From the NCBI RefSeq assembly GCF_000304475.1, contig NC_018943.1:186001-250000 (forward strand): a stretch of 64,000 nt of DNA. The letters are read 5' to 3'. This DNA is from Kazachstania africana CBS 2517. Taxonomy: Eukaryota; Ascomycota; Saccharomycetes; Saccharomycetales; Saccharomycetaceae. How positions within the stretch are numbered: the stretch's first letter is position 1; each line of letters opens with the position of its first letter. Below are positions 18,740-26,743 of the stretch, one piece after another. The notes beneath the pieces were generated by a model. It saw only the letters and a list, made by a program, of their open reading frames with translations. It did no database searches and had not been told where the DNA came from. Both the position numbers and the translations under genes were made by a program.

Positions 18740-19106
18740 TTACCAGAGTCCTCCCCCCCCTGTTGTTCGCTTTCGAGCAAAAATGAAATTTGTACTCGTG
18801 TTCCCATGATTTAGTGACTACACGTGATATTATAGCTGACTTCGAGATGACAGGTTCTTTAATCCCTCCACACGTTTAAGAAGCACTCAAAGTTGCCAAC
18901 CATCATATAGATCTTACCTCATCCGGAAAAGTACAAATTAGTCTTGTTATTTTACTTGTTAGAAGCTCTTTCTTCCATAGCCTTTTTAAGTCTTGACACT
19001 GCGTTGTTATTATTGTCTCCCCTATATCAAATATTTCAAACATCTGAAAAATATTGGTTATTCAATAAACATCAAGCATAACATCGAATCGAAATACGCT
19101 ACGGCT

Positions 19107-20522
19107 ATGACTTACAATTTATCCGAAACTCACAAACAGATGGTCATGTCTCATTTAAGTGAGACTGATCCTGAATTGGACCAAATGATTAAAGATGAAA
19201 TTGACAGACAAAGACACTCAATTGATTTGATTGCTTCCGAAAATTTCACATCTACATCTGTTTACGATGCCCTTGGTACTCCATTATCTAACAAATACTC
19301 TGAAGGTTATCCAGGCGCTCGTTACTACGGTGGTAATGAACATATTGATAGAATTGAGAGATTATGTCAAGAAAGAGCTTTAGCAGCCTTCCACGTCACT
19401 TCAGACAAGTGGGGTGTTAATGTGCAAACTTTATCAGGTTCTCCAGCCAATCTACAAGTATATCAAGCTGTAATGAAGCCTCATGAAAGATTAATGGGCC
19501 TTTACTTACCAGACGGTGGTCATCTTTCTCATGGTTATGCCACTGAAAACAAGAAAATTTCTGCAGTTTCCACCTATTTCGAATCATTCCCATACAGAGT
19601 CAATCCAGAAACTGGTATAATTGATTATGACACCTTAGAGAAGAATGCCATTTTATATAGACCAAAAGTCTTGGTTGCTGGTACTTCTGCTTATTGTCGT
19701 TTGATCGATTATAAGAGAATGAGAGAAATTGCTGATAAATGTGGTGCTTACTTGATGGTTGATATGGCCCACATTTCAGGTCTTATTGCTGCAGGCGTCA
19801 TCCCATCTCCTTTTGAATATGCTGATATTGTCACTACCACTACTCATAAATCCTTAAGAGGCCCAAGAGGTGCAATGATTTTCTTCAGAAGAGGTGTGAG
19901 ATCCATCAATCCAAAAACAGGAAAAGAGGTGTTATATGACCTTGAAAATCCAATCAATTTCTCTGTCTTCCCAGGTCACCAAGGTGGTCCACACAACCAT
20001 ACTATTGCTGCCTTAGCTACTGCTTTGAAACAAGCGGCAACCCCTGAATTCAAAGAATATCAAGTACAAGTTATGAAAAACGCGAAAGCACTAGAAACTG
20101 AGTTCAAGAAATTAGGTTACAGACTAGTCTCTGATGGAACTGATACTCATATGGTACTTGTCTCCTTGAGAGAAAGAAAAGTTGATGGTGCCCGTGTCGA
20201 GGCGGTCTGTGACAAAATTAATATCGTCTTAAACAAGAACTCTATTCCAGGCGACAAATCTGCTTTAGTTCCAGGCGGTATCCGTATTGGTTCACCAGCG
20301 ATGACTACTAGAGGTATGGGCGAGGATGATTTCAAGAGAGTTGTTGATTATATTGATAAGGCCGTTAAGATTGCCGAAAAAACTCAAGCATCCTTACCTG
20401 AGGATGCCCATAGATTAAAGGACTTCAAATCTGCCGTCAACCAGGATAATGAAGAGCTAACTGCTTTGAAGAAAGAAATCTACGACTGGGCTGCGAAGTA
20501 CCCATTAGCTACTAGAGAGTAA
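19107..20522 (+). CDS. SHM2: Serine hydroxymethyltransferase, cytosolic
   Basis: A 471-residue PLP enzyme converting serine and tetrahydrofolate to glycine and methylene-tetrahydrofolate. It is almost identical to S. cerevisiae Shm2 through the core ([23 protein letters not shown]). The PLP-binding lysine is residue 248 in [14 protein letters not shown] chose the ATG at 19107 because it gives the cytosolic N-terminus [10 protein letters not shown], matching Shm2 in length (469). The frame stays open for 38 codons upstream without any ATG, ending at TAA 18987; that extension is rich in Lys, Arg, Tyr and Ile and nearly free of acidic residues, so a near-cognate start making a mitochondrial form is possible. 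It is the YLR058C position, next to MNL2. Confidence 0.97.
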   Translation: MTYNLSETHKQMVMSHLSETDPELDQMIKDEIDRQRHSIDLIASENFTSTSVYDALGTPLSNKYSEGYPGARYYGGNEHIDRIERLCQERALAAFHVTSDKWGVNVQTLSGSPANLQVYQAVMKPHERLMGLYLPDGGHLSHGYATENKKISAVSTYFESFPYRVNPETGIIDYDTLEKNAILYRPKVLVAGTSAYCRLIDYKRMREIADKCGAYLMVDMAHISGLIAAGVIPSPFEYADIVTTTTHKSLRGPRGAMIFFRRGVRSINPKTGKEVLYDLENPINFSVFPGHQGGPHNHTIAALATALKQAATPEFKEYQVQVMKNAKALETEFKKLGYRLVSDGTDTHMVLVSLRERKVDGARVEAVCDKINIVLNKNSIPGDKSALVPGGIRIGSPAMTTRGMGEDDFKRVVDYIDKAVKIAEKTQASLPEDAHRLKDFKSAVNQDNEELTALKKEIYDWAAKYPLATRE

Positions 20523-20624
20523 ATACAGATTTAATAGACGATTTATATTTATAAATCGTATATAACTCAAATAAATATTATCATTAAATTTATTATTTTC
20601 ATGCCAAGTTTTTTTAAGTCATTA

Positions 20625-22907
20625 TCATAGCACTGTATCCGCTCTTTTCATTAGATGACCAGAGTTTGTAATGACAAATGAATTAAGAGAATAATCATCT
20701 GTATCACTGAAAAGCAGATAGAAGTACTTTAGAGTTTGTGATAGCCAATAAGTTGGGACTTCATCACTAGAGCTGTTATATTCTGAAATATGCCAGACAC
20801 CTTTAGCACCATTGTTATTCTCTTGTAAGTGCTGTAATGTCAGATCGAGAATTGTAGCCCCCATCTTCCTCCACTTGCTCTCACCAGTAAGCCTATACAT
20901 ATAGAACATTGATTTAATAATATTGGGAGAAAGCAAAGAGATATCTTGAAAGCTATTGATCCATAGTGGTAGTTCGGGTTGTTTTGCCCATTTACTACTT
21001 GCGAGATCAATGTCAGACGCGGATAATTTAATGTTTTTGAAGTGCTCATTATTCACAGTTGAAAATGTTCTTTCGAGGTTTTCATCAAATTCATTAGCTT
21101 CTGAAGTTTTCCCTTTTAGATCAATAATTTTACTTTCACCAAAACCTTCATCAAATCCAATATATTTACCGCTGATGATATTGTTGAGTTTATGTTGGAC
21201 GTCAATCTGGCAAGATTCATCTTGGCAAGGATCTAGGCTTAGCTTACCGAGGAGTCCATTAAATTCCTGTGATAGTCGGAAACAACTTTCTATTATCTCT
21301 CCAGCAAATTTAATGTTTTCGGTATCAAGCTTATAAACATTTTGTCCGTAGACCAATGTAGAGGCCAGATTACAAGACTCTGGATTGAAGCTGAAATTTC
21401 TCCTTAATTGTACCATGAGCTCATTACGAGTTGGAGAATAAATAGAACTTGTCTCAAGGCCAGAAAGAATGGTTAAATTGAGAGCTGAGCCATGTACTGG
21501 ATTAAACTTCAGTAAGGAAGAGATATGCTTCATTGCGTCGTGGTAAAGTTTCTTTGAATTGATTTCAGTCTCTGAGTCGAGTGTGTGAACGTCTATATTT
21601 GTCAGAGCGTTTAATTTCGGAAGCATATCATACAGTGATATCAGCTTAGAATCCAATTCTATTTTGTTTGAAGTTGTTATGAAGTGTTCAACTTGATGAC
21701 AGTAAACAAACTTCAGATCTTTATCAATACTTCTCATTATTGCTGAGTTTTTTTGATGATCACCTGTAGAAACTTCTTCTGGTGTTAGTACCTTGCATGA
21801 TGATGCGTCCATTATATTGGGGAAAAGTGAGTAGATGGGGACTTGATTGGCTGAGCGTTCTATTCTTGTTATTATTCTAAAAATTGCGTCGAAATACCTG
21901 TTCTGTTTCGTAATTTGAGATAGTCTAACGAAAGGTAAAACCAATCTGCTAAGTTCTCCAATGCTTGTTTCCTTGTATGGAAATCTGTTATTGTAGTCTG
22001 ATTTCCATGCATATTGCAAAATGGGTATTCTATTTGGGGTATCGAAAGATCTTAGTATAAAATCTGCTACATTTTTAGCCTTCGTTAGAAGAATAGGGTT
22101 TGTGGATAAATCGTATGCGGAGATCAGTCCACCTAATAATTTTGCTGAAATGTCAGGAATATCTATAATATCCGGCATATTTCTTGGGGGAATCTTGAAG
22201 TCAATTTCAGATATTCTTTCCACAATATCATTAAATTCTTGCGATTCATTCATCAAATAGAGTGTATCGAGCGAATCTATCAAATCGATGGGCCACAGAT
22301 CTGGAGAGATTTGAAAATCTTTCTGTCTCCACGATTTTAAAAATAGATCTTTTATTTTTAATCTGTTGTTACCTTGTAGGGAACCTGCATCTTCGAATTT
22401 TGCCTCTTGTAAAGATAGATGTCTGAGATCACTTGCCAAATGTGCAGGATGGTCAGAGTCATCAGCAGTATTGAAGTGTGGCAAAGAAAATTCGAAAAGT
22501 ACTGGATATTTTTCTGAATACGACAGATGCGACTTTTCTATAGCGGTAGGATCCAGTAGCGAAGAAGTCGGGTCATTGGATGCAGAGGTTAGCAACAATG
22601 GGAAATATTTATTTTTCTCCTTTAATATCACAGGGTCTTTCAAGCTTATCTGTTTTGTTGGTTTATGTATCAGATTCGGTATTTCATGATTTTTTTCGAT
22701 GGGACTATTACTTATTGAAGGCAGATATTCATTTTCTGCATATGAATTTAACATATCGATTTCATTTTTGAAGGTGTAGTAAAATAGCAATGAGATAGTG
22801 ACACATAACAGTAGCACTGATCGTATCTTCCTAATTGCCCCGAGCAAGAGCTTCGAGAGGCTCATTAAAGTGCTATGATCGAACAGTTTTTTTCTTGTGA
22901 TTCCCAT
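20625..22907 (-). CDS. MNL2: Putative ER alpha-mannosidase-like protein Mnl2 (GH47)
   Basis: A 760-residue type II membrane protein of glycosyl hydrolase family 47, orthologue of YLR057W/Mnl2, proposed to act on misfolded glycoproteins in the ER. A short basic cytosolic N-terminus is followed by a membrane anchor at about residues 30-50 (SVLLLCVTISLLFYYTF). The GH47 fold is visible from SPDLWPIDLIDSLDTLYLM onward, with SIGELSRLVLPFVRLSQ and repeated (alpha/alpha)6-type segments to the C-terminus. A TTG eight codons upstream is in frame; the first ATG is at 22907. It is shorter than the S. cerevisiae protein (849) and more diverged than its neighbours, which is usual for Mnl2. Catalytic competence cannot be judged by eye. 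Confidence 0.86.
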   Translation of the reverse strand: MGITRKKLFDHSTLMSLSKLLLGAIRKIRSVLLLCVTISLLFYYTFKNEIDMLNSYAENEYLPSISNSPIEKNHEIPNLIHKPTKQISLKDPVILKEKNKYFPLLLTSASNDPTSSLLDPTAIEKSHLSYSEKYPVLFEFSLPHFNTADDSDHPAHLASDLRHLSLQEAKFEDAGSLQGNNRLKIKDLFLKSWRQKDFQISPDLWPIDLIDSLDTLYLMNESQEFNDIVERISEIDFKIPPRNMPDIIDIPDISAKLLGGLISAYDLSTNPILLTKAKNVADFILRSFDTPNRIPILQYAWKSDYNNRFPYKETSIGELSRLVLPFVRLSQITKQNRYFDAIFRIITRIERSANQVPIYSLFPNIMDASSCKVLTPEEVSTGDHQKNSAIMRSIDKDLKFVYCHQVEHFITTSNKIELDSKLISLYDMLPKLNALTNIDVHTLDSETEINSKKLYHDAMKHISSLLKFNPVHGSALNLTILSGLETSSIYSPTRNELMVQLRRNFSFNPESCNLASTLVYGQNVYKLDTENIKFAGEIIESCFRLSQEFNGLLGKLSLDPCQDESCQIDVQHKLNNIISGKYIGFDEGFGESKIIDLKGKTSEANEFDENLERTFSTVNNEHFKNIKLSASDIDLASSKWAKQPELPLWINSFQDISLLSPNIIKSMFYMYRLTGESKWRKMGATILDLTLQHLQENNNGAKGVWHISEYNSSSDEVPTYWLSQTLKYFYLLFSDTDDYSLNSFVITNSGHLMKRADTVL

Positions 22908-23060
22908 GTAACTAGAAACCTTGATCTTCAATTTTTTTTGGCCTGATAATTCGAGCTTTGAAATTTTCCGTATACGAAAAACTAGGTCGATAAATATTGA
23001 ATAATGTCATATAAAACTATATACATATAAATAGGAAGCTAGATGAAGATTGGAAAGAGA

Positions 23061-24155
23061 TCAGTTATTCTTTTTGACGTTATCTTCGTATTCTCTTTCA
23101 TCATCGGTACCTTCTACTTCTTTCATTTCTCTATCCATTTCTTGTAATTCATGTTCTAGAACAGATGTATCATTTCTTAAAGTTGGATCGAACAGCGAGT
23201 CTTCTGGCCTTCTGTAAGTACCACCGAGTCTATCCCAAAGGGTAGTGAATTGGCCGTAATTGTAACTGAAGTATAGATGGTGGACGGTGTGACAGGCAGT
23301 ACCGTTGACGACTTGACTATTATACATGTGGTTACCGTCATGGATCATGACTGTCCAGAAATTAACAAAAGTGAATAAACCGAGATAGATGAATTTCTGC
23401 AAAGGGAATAGCATTGGGTAGACATGGTAGGAAATGGACTGACCGTAACCGTCTACTGGATTGAAACTGTGGGATGCGAATGGAGTACAGACTAACCATT
23501 TGTGATGAGGTTTATGCAAAGCTTTATAGACACGAGGCCAGTGTAACCATCTGTGAGCGAAATAGACACCACAGTCAGTGAAGAAGATGAAGGCACAGAT
23601 TTCCTTTAAGTATTGTTTCCAGCCTTTACCTGGATGAGACCAATATAATCTTGAATAGCCATTTAATTCTAATAAAAACCATGGCACTGTTAGCAGAGTC
23701 ATGACTGGGATGGCTTTTACCGCCAAAGCAATTTCTTGAGCCATTTGATTTTTCAAATACCTTGGATGATTGAAGATTGTTCTATCGAAAACAAAGATAT
23801 AAGAGAACGTTGCCATTGATAGATACAGGAACCAAGCCGCGATACTGACCATCACGAGAAGGGAAGCGAACTCACGTACCAAGTTATAACGAGGCAGTAC
23901 TGAAGTGAAAGTTGATTCAGTTACATTGAAGAGGAAAGGAGTGTAACCGTATATATCTTCACTTATCTTGGGTAAAGAATTTGTCGAGTCTATAGTTTGT
24001 AATAGTAGAGTAGTATTCTTAGCAATGATCCCATCATTTAAATCTAAGAATTGAATCCATTTGGTGGGAATCTGTTTTGAGAGTGATACAGGTGCTATTT
24101 TAGAATAGAAACTGTCCAGTAGGTAGTGATCCAATACTTCTAAAACGAGATCCAT
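23061..24155 (-). CDS. ERG3: Sterol C-5 desaturase
   Basis: The 364-residue ER enzyme that introduces the C-5(6) double bond in episterol during ergosterol synthesis, using a di-iron centre. The histidine clusters are all present: HRWLH, then HKPHH and finally HTVHH. Several membrane segments lie around residues 95-120, 150-170 and 245-270. The ATG at 24155 gives MDLVLEVLDHYLLDSFYSK, matching the yeast protein (365 residues); the open frame extends 19 codons further upstream. The C-terminal tail is acidic and ends KKNN, a plausible dilysine ER-retrieval signal. It sits next to MNL2 as in S. cerevisiae. Its promoter carries an AR1-type Upc2 element. Confidence 0.97.
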   Translation of the reverse strand: MDLVLEVLDHYLLDSFYSKIAPVSLSKQIPTKWIQFLDLNDGIIAKNTTLLLQTIDSTNSLPKISEDIYGYTPFLFNVTESTFTSVLPRYNLVREFASLLVMVSIAAWFLYLSMATFSYIFVFDRTIFNHPRYLKNQMAQEIALAVKAIPVMTLLTVPWFLLELNGYSRLYWSHPGKGWKQYLKEICAFIFFTDCGVYFAHRWLHWPRVYKALHKPHHKWLVCTPFASHSFNPVDGYGQSISYHVYPMLFPLQKFIYLGLFTFVNFWTVMIHDGNHMYNSQVVNGTACHTVHHLYFSYNYGQFTTLWDRLGGTYRRPEDSLFDPTLRNDTSVLEHELQEMDREMKEVEGTDDEREYEDNVKKNN

Positions 24156-24302
24156 AGCGAAAAAAAACGAAATGATGTACACAGTTAGATAACGAACAAG
24201 ATAGAGAAGCAAGTAAGTAATGTACTAAGTATATAGAATGAATACGAGTATCATATTTATATAAGAAATGGCATCGAAAAGACGGACATCTTTAACGATA
24301 GC

Positions 24303-24310
24303 TCGTTTAG
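24303..24310 (+). promoter_or_regulatory. AR1/sterol response element upstream of ERG3
   Basis: TCGTTTAG is a perfect match to the AR1 consensus TCGTTYAG, which Upc2 binds in anaerobic and sterol-regulated genes. It lies 148 bases upstream of the ERG3 ATG, read on the strand opposite to ERG3. ERG3 is a known sterol-regulated gene, so the context fits. Binding is inferred. Confidence 0.45.
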
Positions 24311-24672
24311 TAGCTGAGCATATTATTAGTGAATGGCAGCGCTATTTTCTCGAGCGAAACAATTTAAGTAAGAGAGATAGTGGTTTATCTTCTTACTTGG
24401 CCCAATTTGTACGAATTCGTGGTATCGGTCGGATTACCCTTACATAAGAATTCACTCGTGTATCGCAAATTTCGGAGAGTTGTGTTGTGAGACGGAAGCG
24501 TGCGGGACGTTCGTTAAACGAGGCGGTTGTGTGAGTGCCTGTGCATTAAACGATATCGCCGGAATGGATGGGCAAAATTATTTGGCGGCGGTTGGTTCAG
24601 ATTTGGAGACCGTTACAAATCTCTGCGGTGATGGTGGGTGTACGGTTGTGGGTGGTTCATTCGCAATATTGT

Positions 24673-24707
24673 CACGTGATGTGTGTGGGATACACTTACA
24701 TCACGTG
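24673..24707. promoter_or_regulatory. Inverted repeat carrying two CACGTG E-boxes
   Basis: CACGTGATGT (24673-24682) and its exact reverse complement (24698-24707) flank 15 bases. Each arm contains TCACGTG, the binding core for basic helix-loop-helix factors such as Cbf1, Pho4 and Tye7. The element is about 170 bases upstream of SPT8 and 520 bases upstream of ERG3. Confidence 0.55.
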
Positions 24708-24873
24708 CACTATCTGTTTGTTCTATTTTTTTTTTTTTGCCAAATTTGTGAGGAAATAAGCAAACTGGCATAATAAGCTGGATGCGAGAAAGCATAGAAA
24801 AGACTGGCATATTTCAATACGTAAAAAACTACGTACATTTAGTGGGAAGTATAACTAAGCGCTCACAATTGCA

Positions 24874-26490
24874 ATGGACGAAGTAGATGATATACTAGAT
24901 CAGAACCCTGCCGTAGAGGAGGATGATATTGATGATGAAGAAGAAGAAGATGATGAGGATGAGGATGAATTGAATGACATTCAAGGGAATAATAATGATG
25001 ACGATGATGATGATGATAATGACGACGACAAGAGCGATGACGGGGAGGAGGATGTAGAAGAAGATCAAGATGAAGAAAATGACAATGACGATGATGAAAG
25101 ATCGGACGTTGATATGGATAAGAACAATTCGGAAGACAGTACCACCGGTACATCTTCTCTCGATAAAATACACAACTATTACAAACACATTTTACAATCT
25201 GCAAAATTGGCATCGAAATACAGTATATATCCTACTGCAGCCATCCCCATACAAACTCATGTCAACGCTTTAGCAGTATCAAAAGGTCTAAAATATCTTT
25301 TCCTAGGTGGTAGTGACGGATACATCCGTAAATACGATCTACTAAACACAATATATGGTAAATTATCGTTAACTATTCTACAAAAACATTCATTAACTGA
25401 ATCAATACAAAACGCAGGCATCCTTCTGTCATATTGGGAAAATGAAATACCGATGAGGTTATCAGAATTAAAAGTTACAAACAATGAATACGAACCAAAT
25501 GTAAGTCCTGTCCATTCCATAGAAGTGCACAACGAATGTCTGTTTCTATTAAGTGGGTTGCAAAATGGTGGTATTGCTTTACAAGGGGTTAGGTACATGG
25601 AAGGCTGTATTGGCCATTATTTCAAAAGACATAATCAAGTGGTTAATATCTTAAGGTTGAATAATAATCAAGATAAATTCCTCAGTGGTTCTTGGGATAG
25701 ACAAATTATTGAGTGGGATCTTAATAAAATGGGATCTATTGTCAATGAATTTAAGGGGGCTAATTCAGAATTGTCTTCTTTGGAATTAAGACCTTTAGAT
25801 CATACTGTAGATATCCCCACAAAGCCCACTGATGAAGATGCGGATGAGCTGGATTCCTTGTTTGGTGATGATGATGAAGAAGAAGATGATGATGCCAATG
25901 AAACTAATAAGGAGCGTAATAACAATGAAAAGGAAGAATCTCCTACGAGAGATGAAGTCTCAAAAGAAACCTTAAACGTAGTATATGACGAATCTATCTT
26001 TATGACATCCGGTTTAAACGGCGCAATAAATGTTTGGGATAGGCGTAACAATACGGCACCTGTATTGAATTTACTCAAAGGTCAAAGTACTCCTCCCTGG
26101 TGTTTTTCGGCTTGTTGGTCAGCAAATGGTGACTATATCTATGCCGGTAGAAGAAATGCGTGTGTAGAAGAATTCGATTTAAAAATGCCATCATCCCCCA
26201 AGAGCACTTTAAAATTGCCAAGTATATCTGGCTCAGTTTCATGTGTAAAATCTTTACCAAATGGTAACCATCTCCTAATAGCATCAAAGGATAACATAAG
26301 ACTCTATGATACTTCAATAGCATCTTCCTCCAAGATACCGTTCACTATTGTTCCCGGCCATCATGGTGGGGTTATTTCAAACTTGTATGTTGACCCAACT
26401 TGTAGATTTTTGATAAGCACCAGTGGTGATCGTGGCTGGCAAGGTACCTCTACGGATACAACATTGATATACGAAATAGACTTAGAATAA
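24874..26490 (+). CDS. SPT8: SAGA complex subunit Spt8, WD40 protein
   Basis: A 538-residue nuclear protein, orthologue of YLR055C/Spt8, the SAGA subunit that contacts TATA-binding protein. The first 95 residues are almost entirely Asp, Glu and Asn, a hallmark of Spt8. WD40 repeats follow from about residue 125; examples are HVNALAVSKGLKYLFLGGSDGYIRKYD, FLSGSWDRQIIEWDL and FMTSGLNGAINVWD. A second acidic insert (about residues 310-345) interrupts the propeller. The C-terminus contains STSGDRGWQGTSTDTTLIYE, strongly conserved in Spt8. It is shorter than the S. cerevisiae protein (602), mostly in the acidic regions. It is divergent from ERG3 and upstream of OSW2, as in S. cerevisiae. Confidence 0.94.
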   Translation: MDEVDDILDQNPAVEEDDIDDEEEEDDEDEDELNDIQGNNNDDDDDDDNDDDKSDDGEEDVEEDQDEENDNDDDERSDVDMDKNNSEDSTTGTSSLDKIHNYYKHILQSAKLASKYSIYPTAAIPIQTHVNALAVSKGLKYLFLGGSDGYIRKYDLLNTIYGKLSLTILQKHSLTESIQNAGILLSYWENEIPMRLSELKVTNNEYEPNVSPVHSIEVHNECLFLLSGLQNGGIALQGVRYMEGCIGHYFKRHNQVVNILRLNNNQDKFLSGSWDRQIIEWDLNKMGSIVNEFKGANSELSSLELRPLDHTVDIPTKPTDEDADELDSLFGDDDEEEDDDANETNKERNNNEKEESPTRDEVSKETLNVVYDESIFMTSGLNGAINVWDRRNNTAPVLNLLKGQSTPPWCFSACWSANGDYIYAGRRNACVEEFDLKMPSSPKSTLKLPSISGSVSCVKSLPNGNHLLIASKDNIRLYDTSIASSSKIPFTIVPGHHGGVISNLYVDPTCRFLISTSGDRGWQGTSTDTTLIYEIDLE

Positions 26491-26611
26491 ATTAAGAATA
26501 ATGATTGTTATTTCTCTATACGTAAAGCAACTCTATTTCTAGTCTTCTTTTTATTTTGTCATGACAGTTGCACCCATGCATGACCATATATAAATATACA
26601 TGCAAATCTTA

Positions 26612-26620
26612 TTTTGTGTC
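26612..26620 (-). promoter_or_regulatory. Mid-sporulation element (Ndt80 site) upstream of OSW2
   Basis: Read on the minus strand the bases are GACACAAAAT, a full match to the Ndt80 consensus DNCRCAAAWD. It lies about 125 bases upstream of the proposed OSW2 ATG, a typical distance. OSW2 is a spore-wall gene, and such genes are usually switched on by Ndt80 in mid-sporulation. The match is seen; binding is inferred. Confidence 0.55.
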
Positions 26621-26743
26621 GTGAAAATAATAAAAAAATAGACAGCTACCAAGTTATATATATATATATAAATATATATAATATCGTTTATACAACGCAT
26701 GCTGTCTGTATTCCATATCTCATTTATTTAATAGCATGCTGCC

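Larger units (their letters stand above)
18233..19106. other. Divergent promoter region RPL22 / SHM2
   Basis: About 870 bases between divergent RPL22 and SHM2. It holds A/T-rich tracts near RPL22 (18350-18425), a Rap1-like site, a C8 run near 18755, a TGACTC site, a CACGTG box at 18821-18826, and a short open frame in phase with SHM2 that begins after a TAA at 18987. A 72-codon minus-strand frame at 18404-18622 has no supporting features. Confidence 0.6.
24156..24873. other. Divergent promoter region ERG3 / SPT8
   Basis: About 720 bases. It contains an AR1-type TCGTTTAG element near ERG3, a TCGTTAAACGA imperfect palindrome near 24512-24522, an inverted repeat holding two CACGTG boxes, and a T14-type run near 24727-24741. 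Short open frames here (for example 24480-24773) have no protein family look. Confidence 0.6.

Noticed and set aside
24671..24760. GTCACGTG as a centromere CDEI
   Set aside because: The following DNA is not an 80-160 base AT block and there is no CCGAA-containing CDEIII; two E-boxes in a promoter explain it better.
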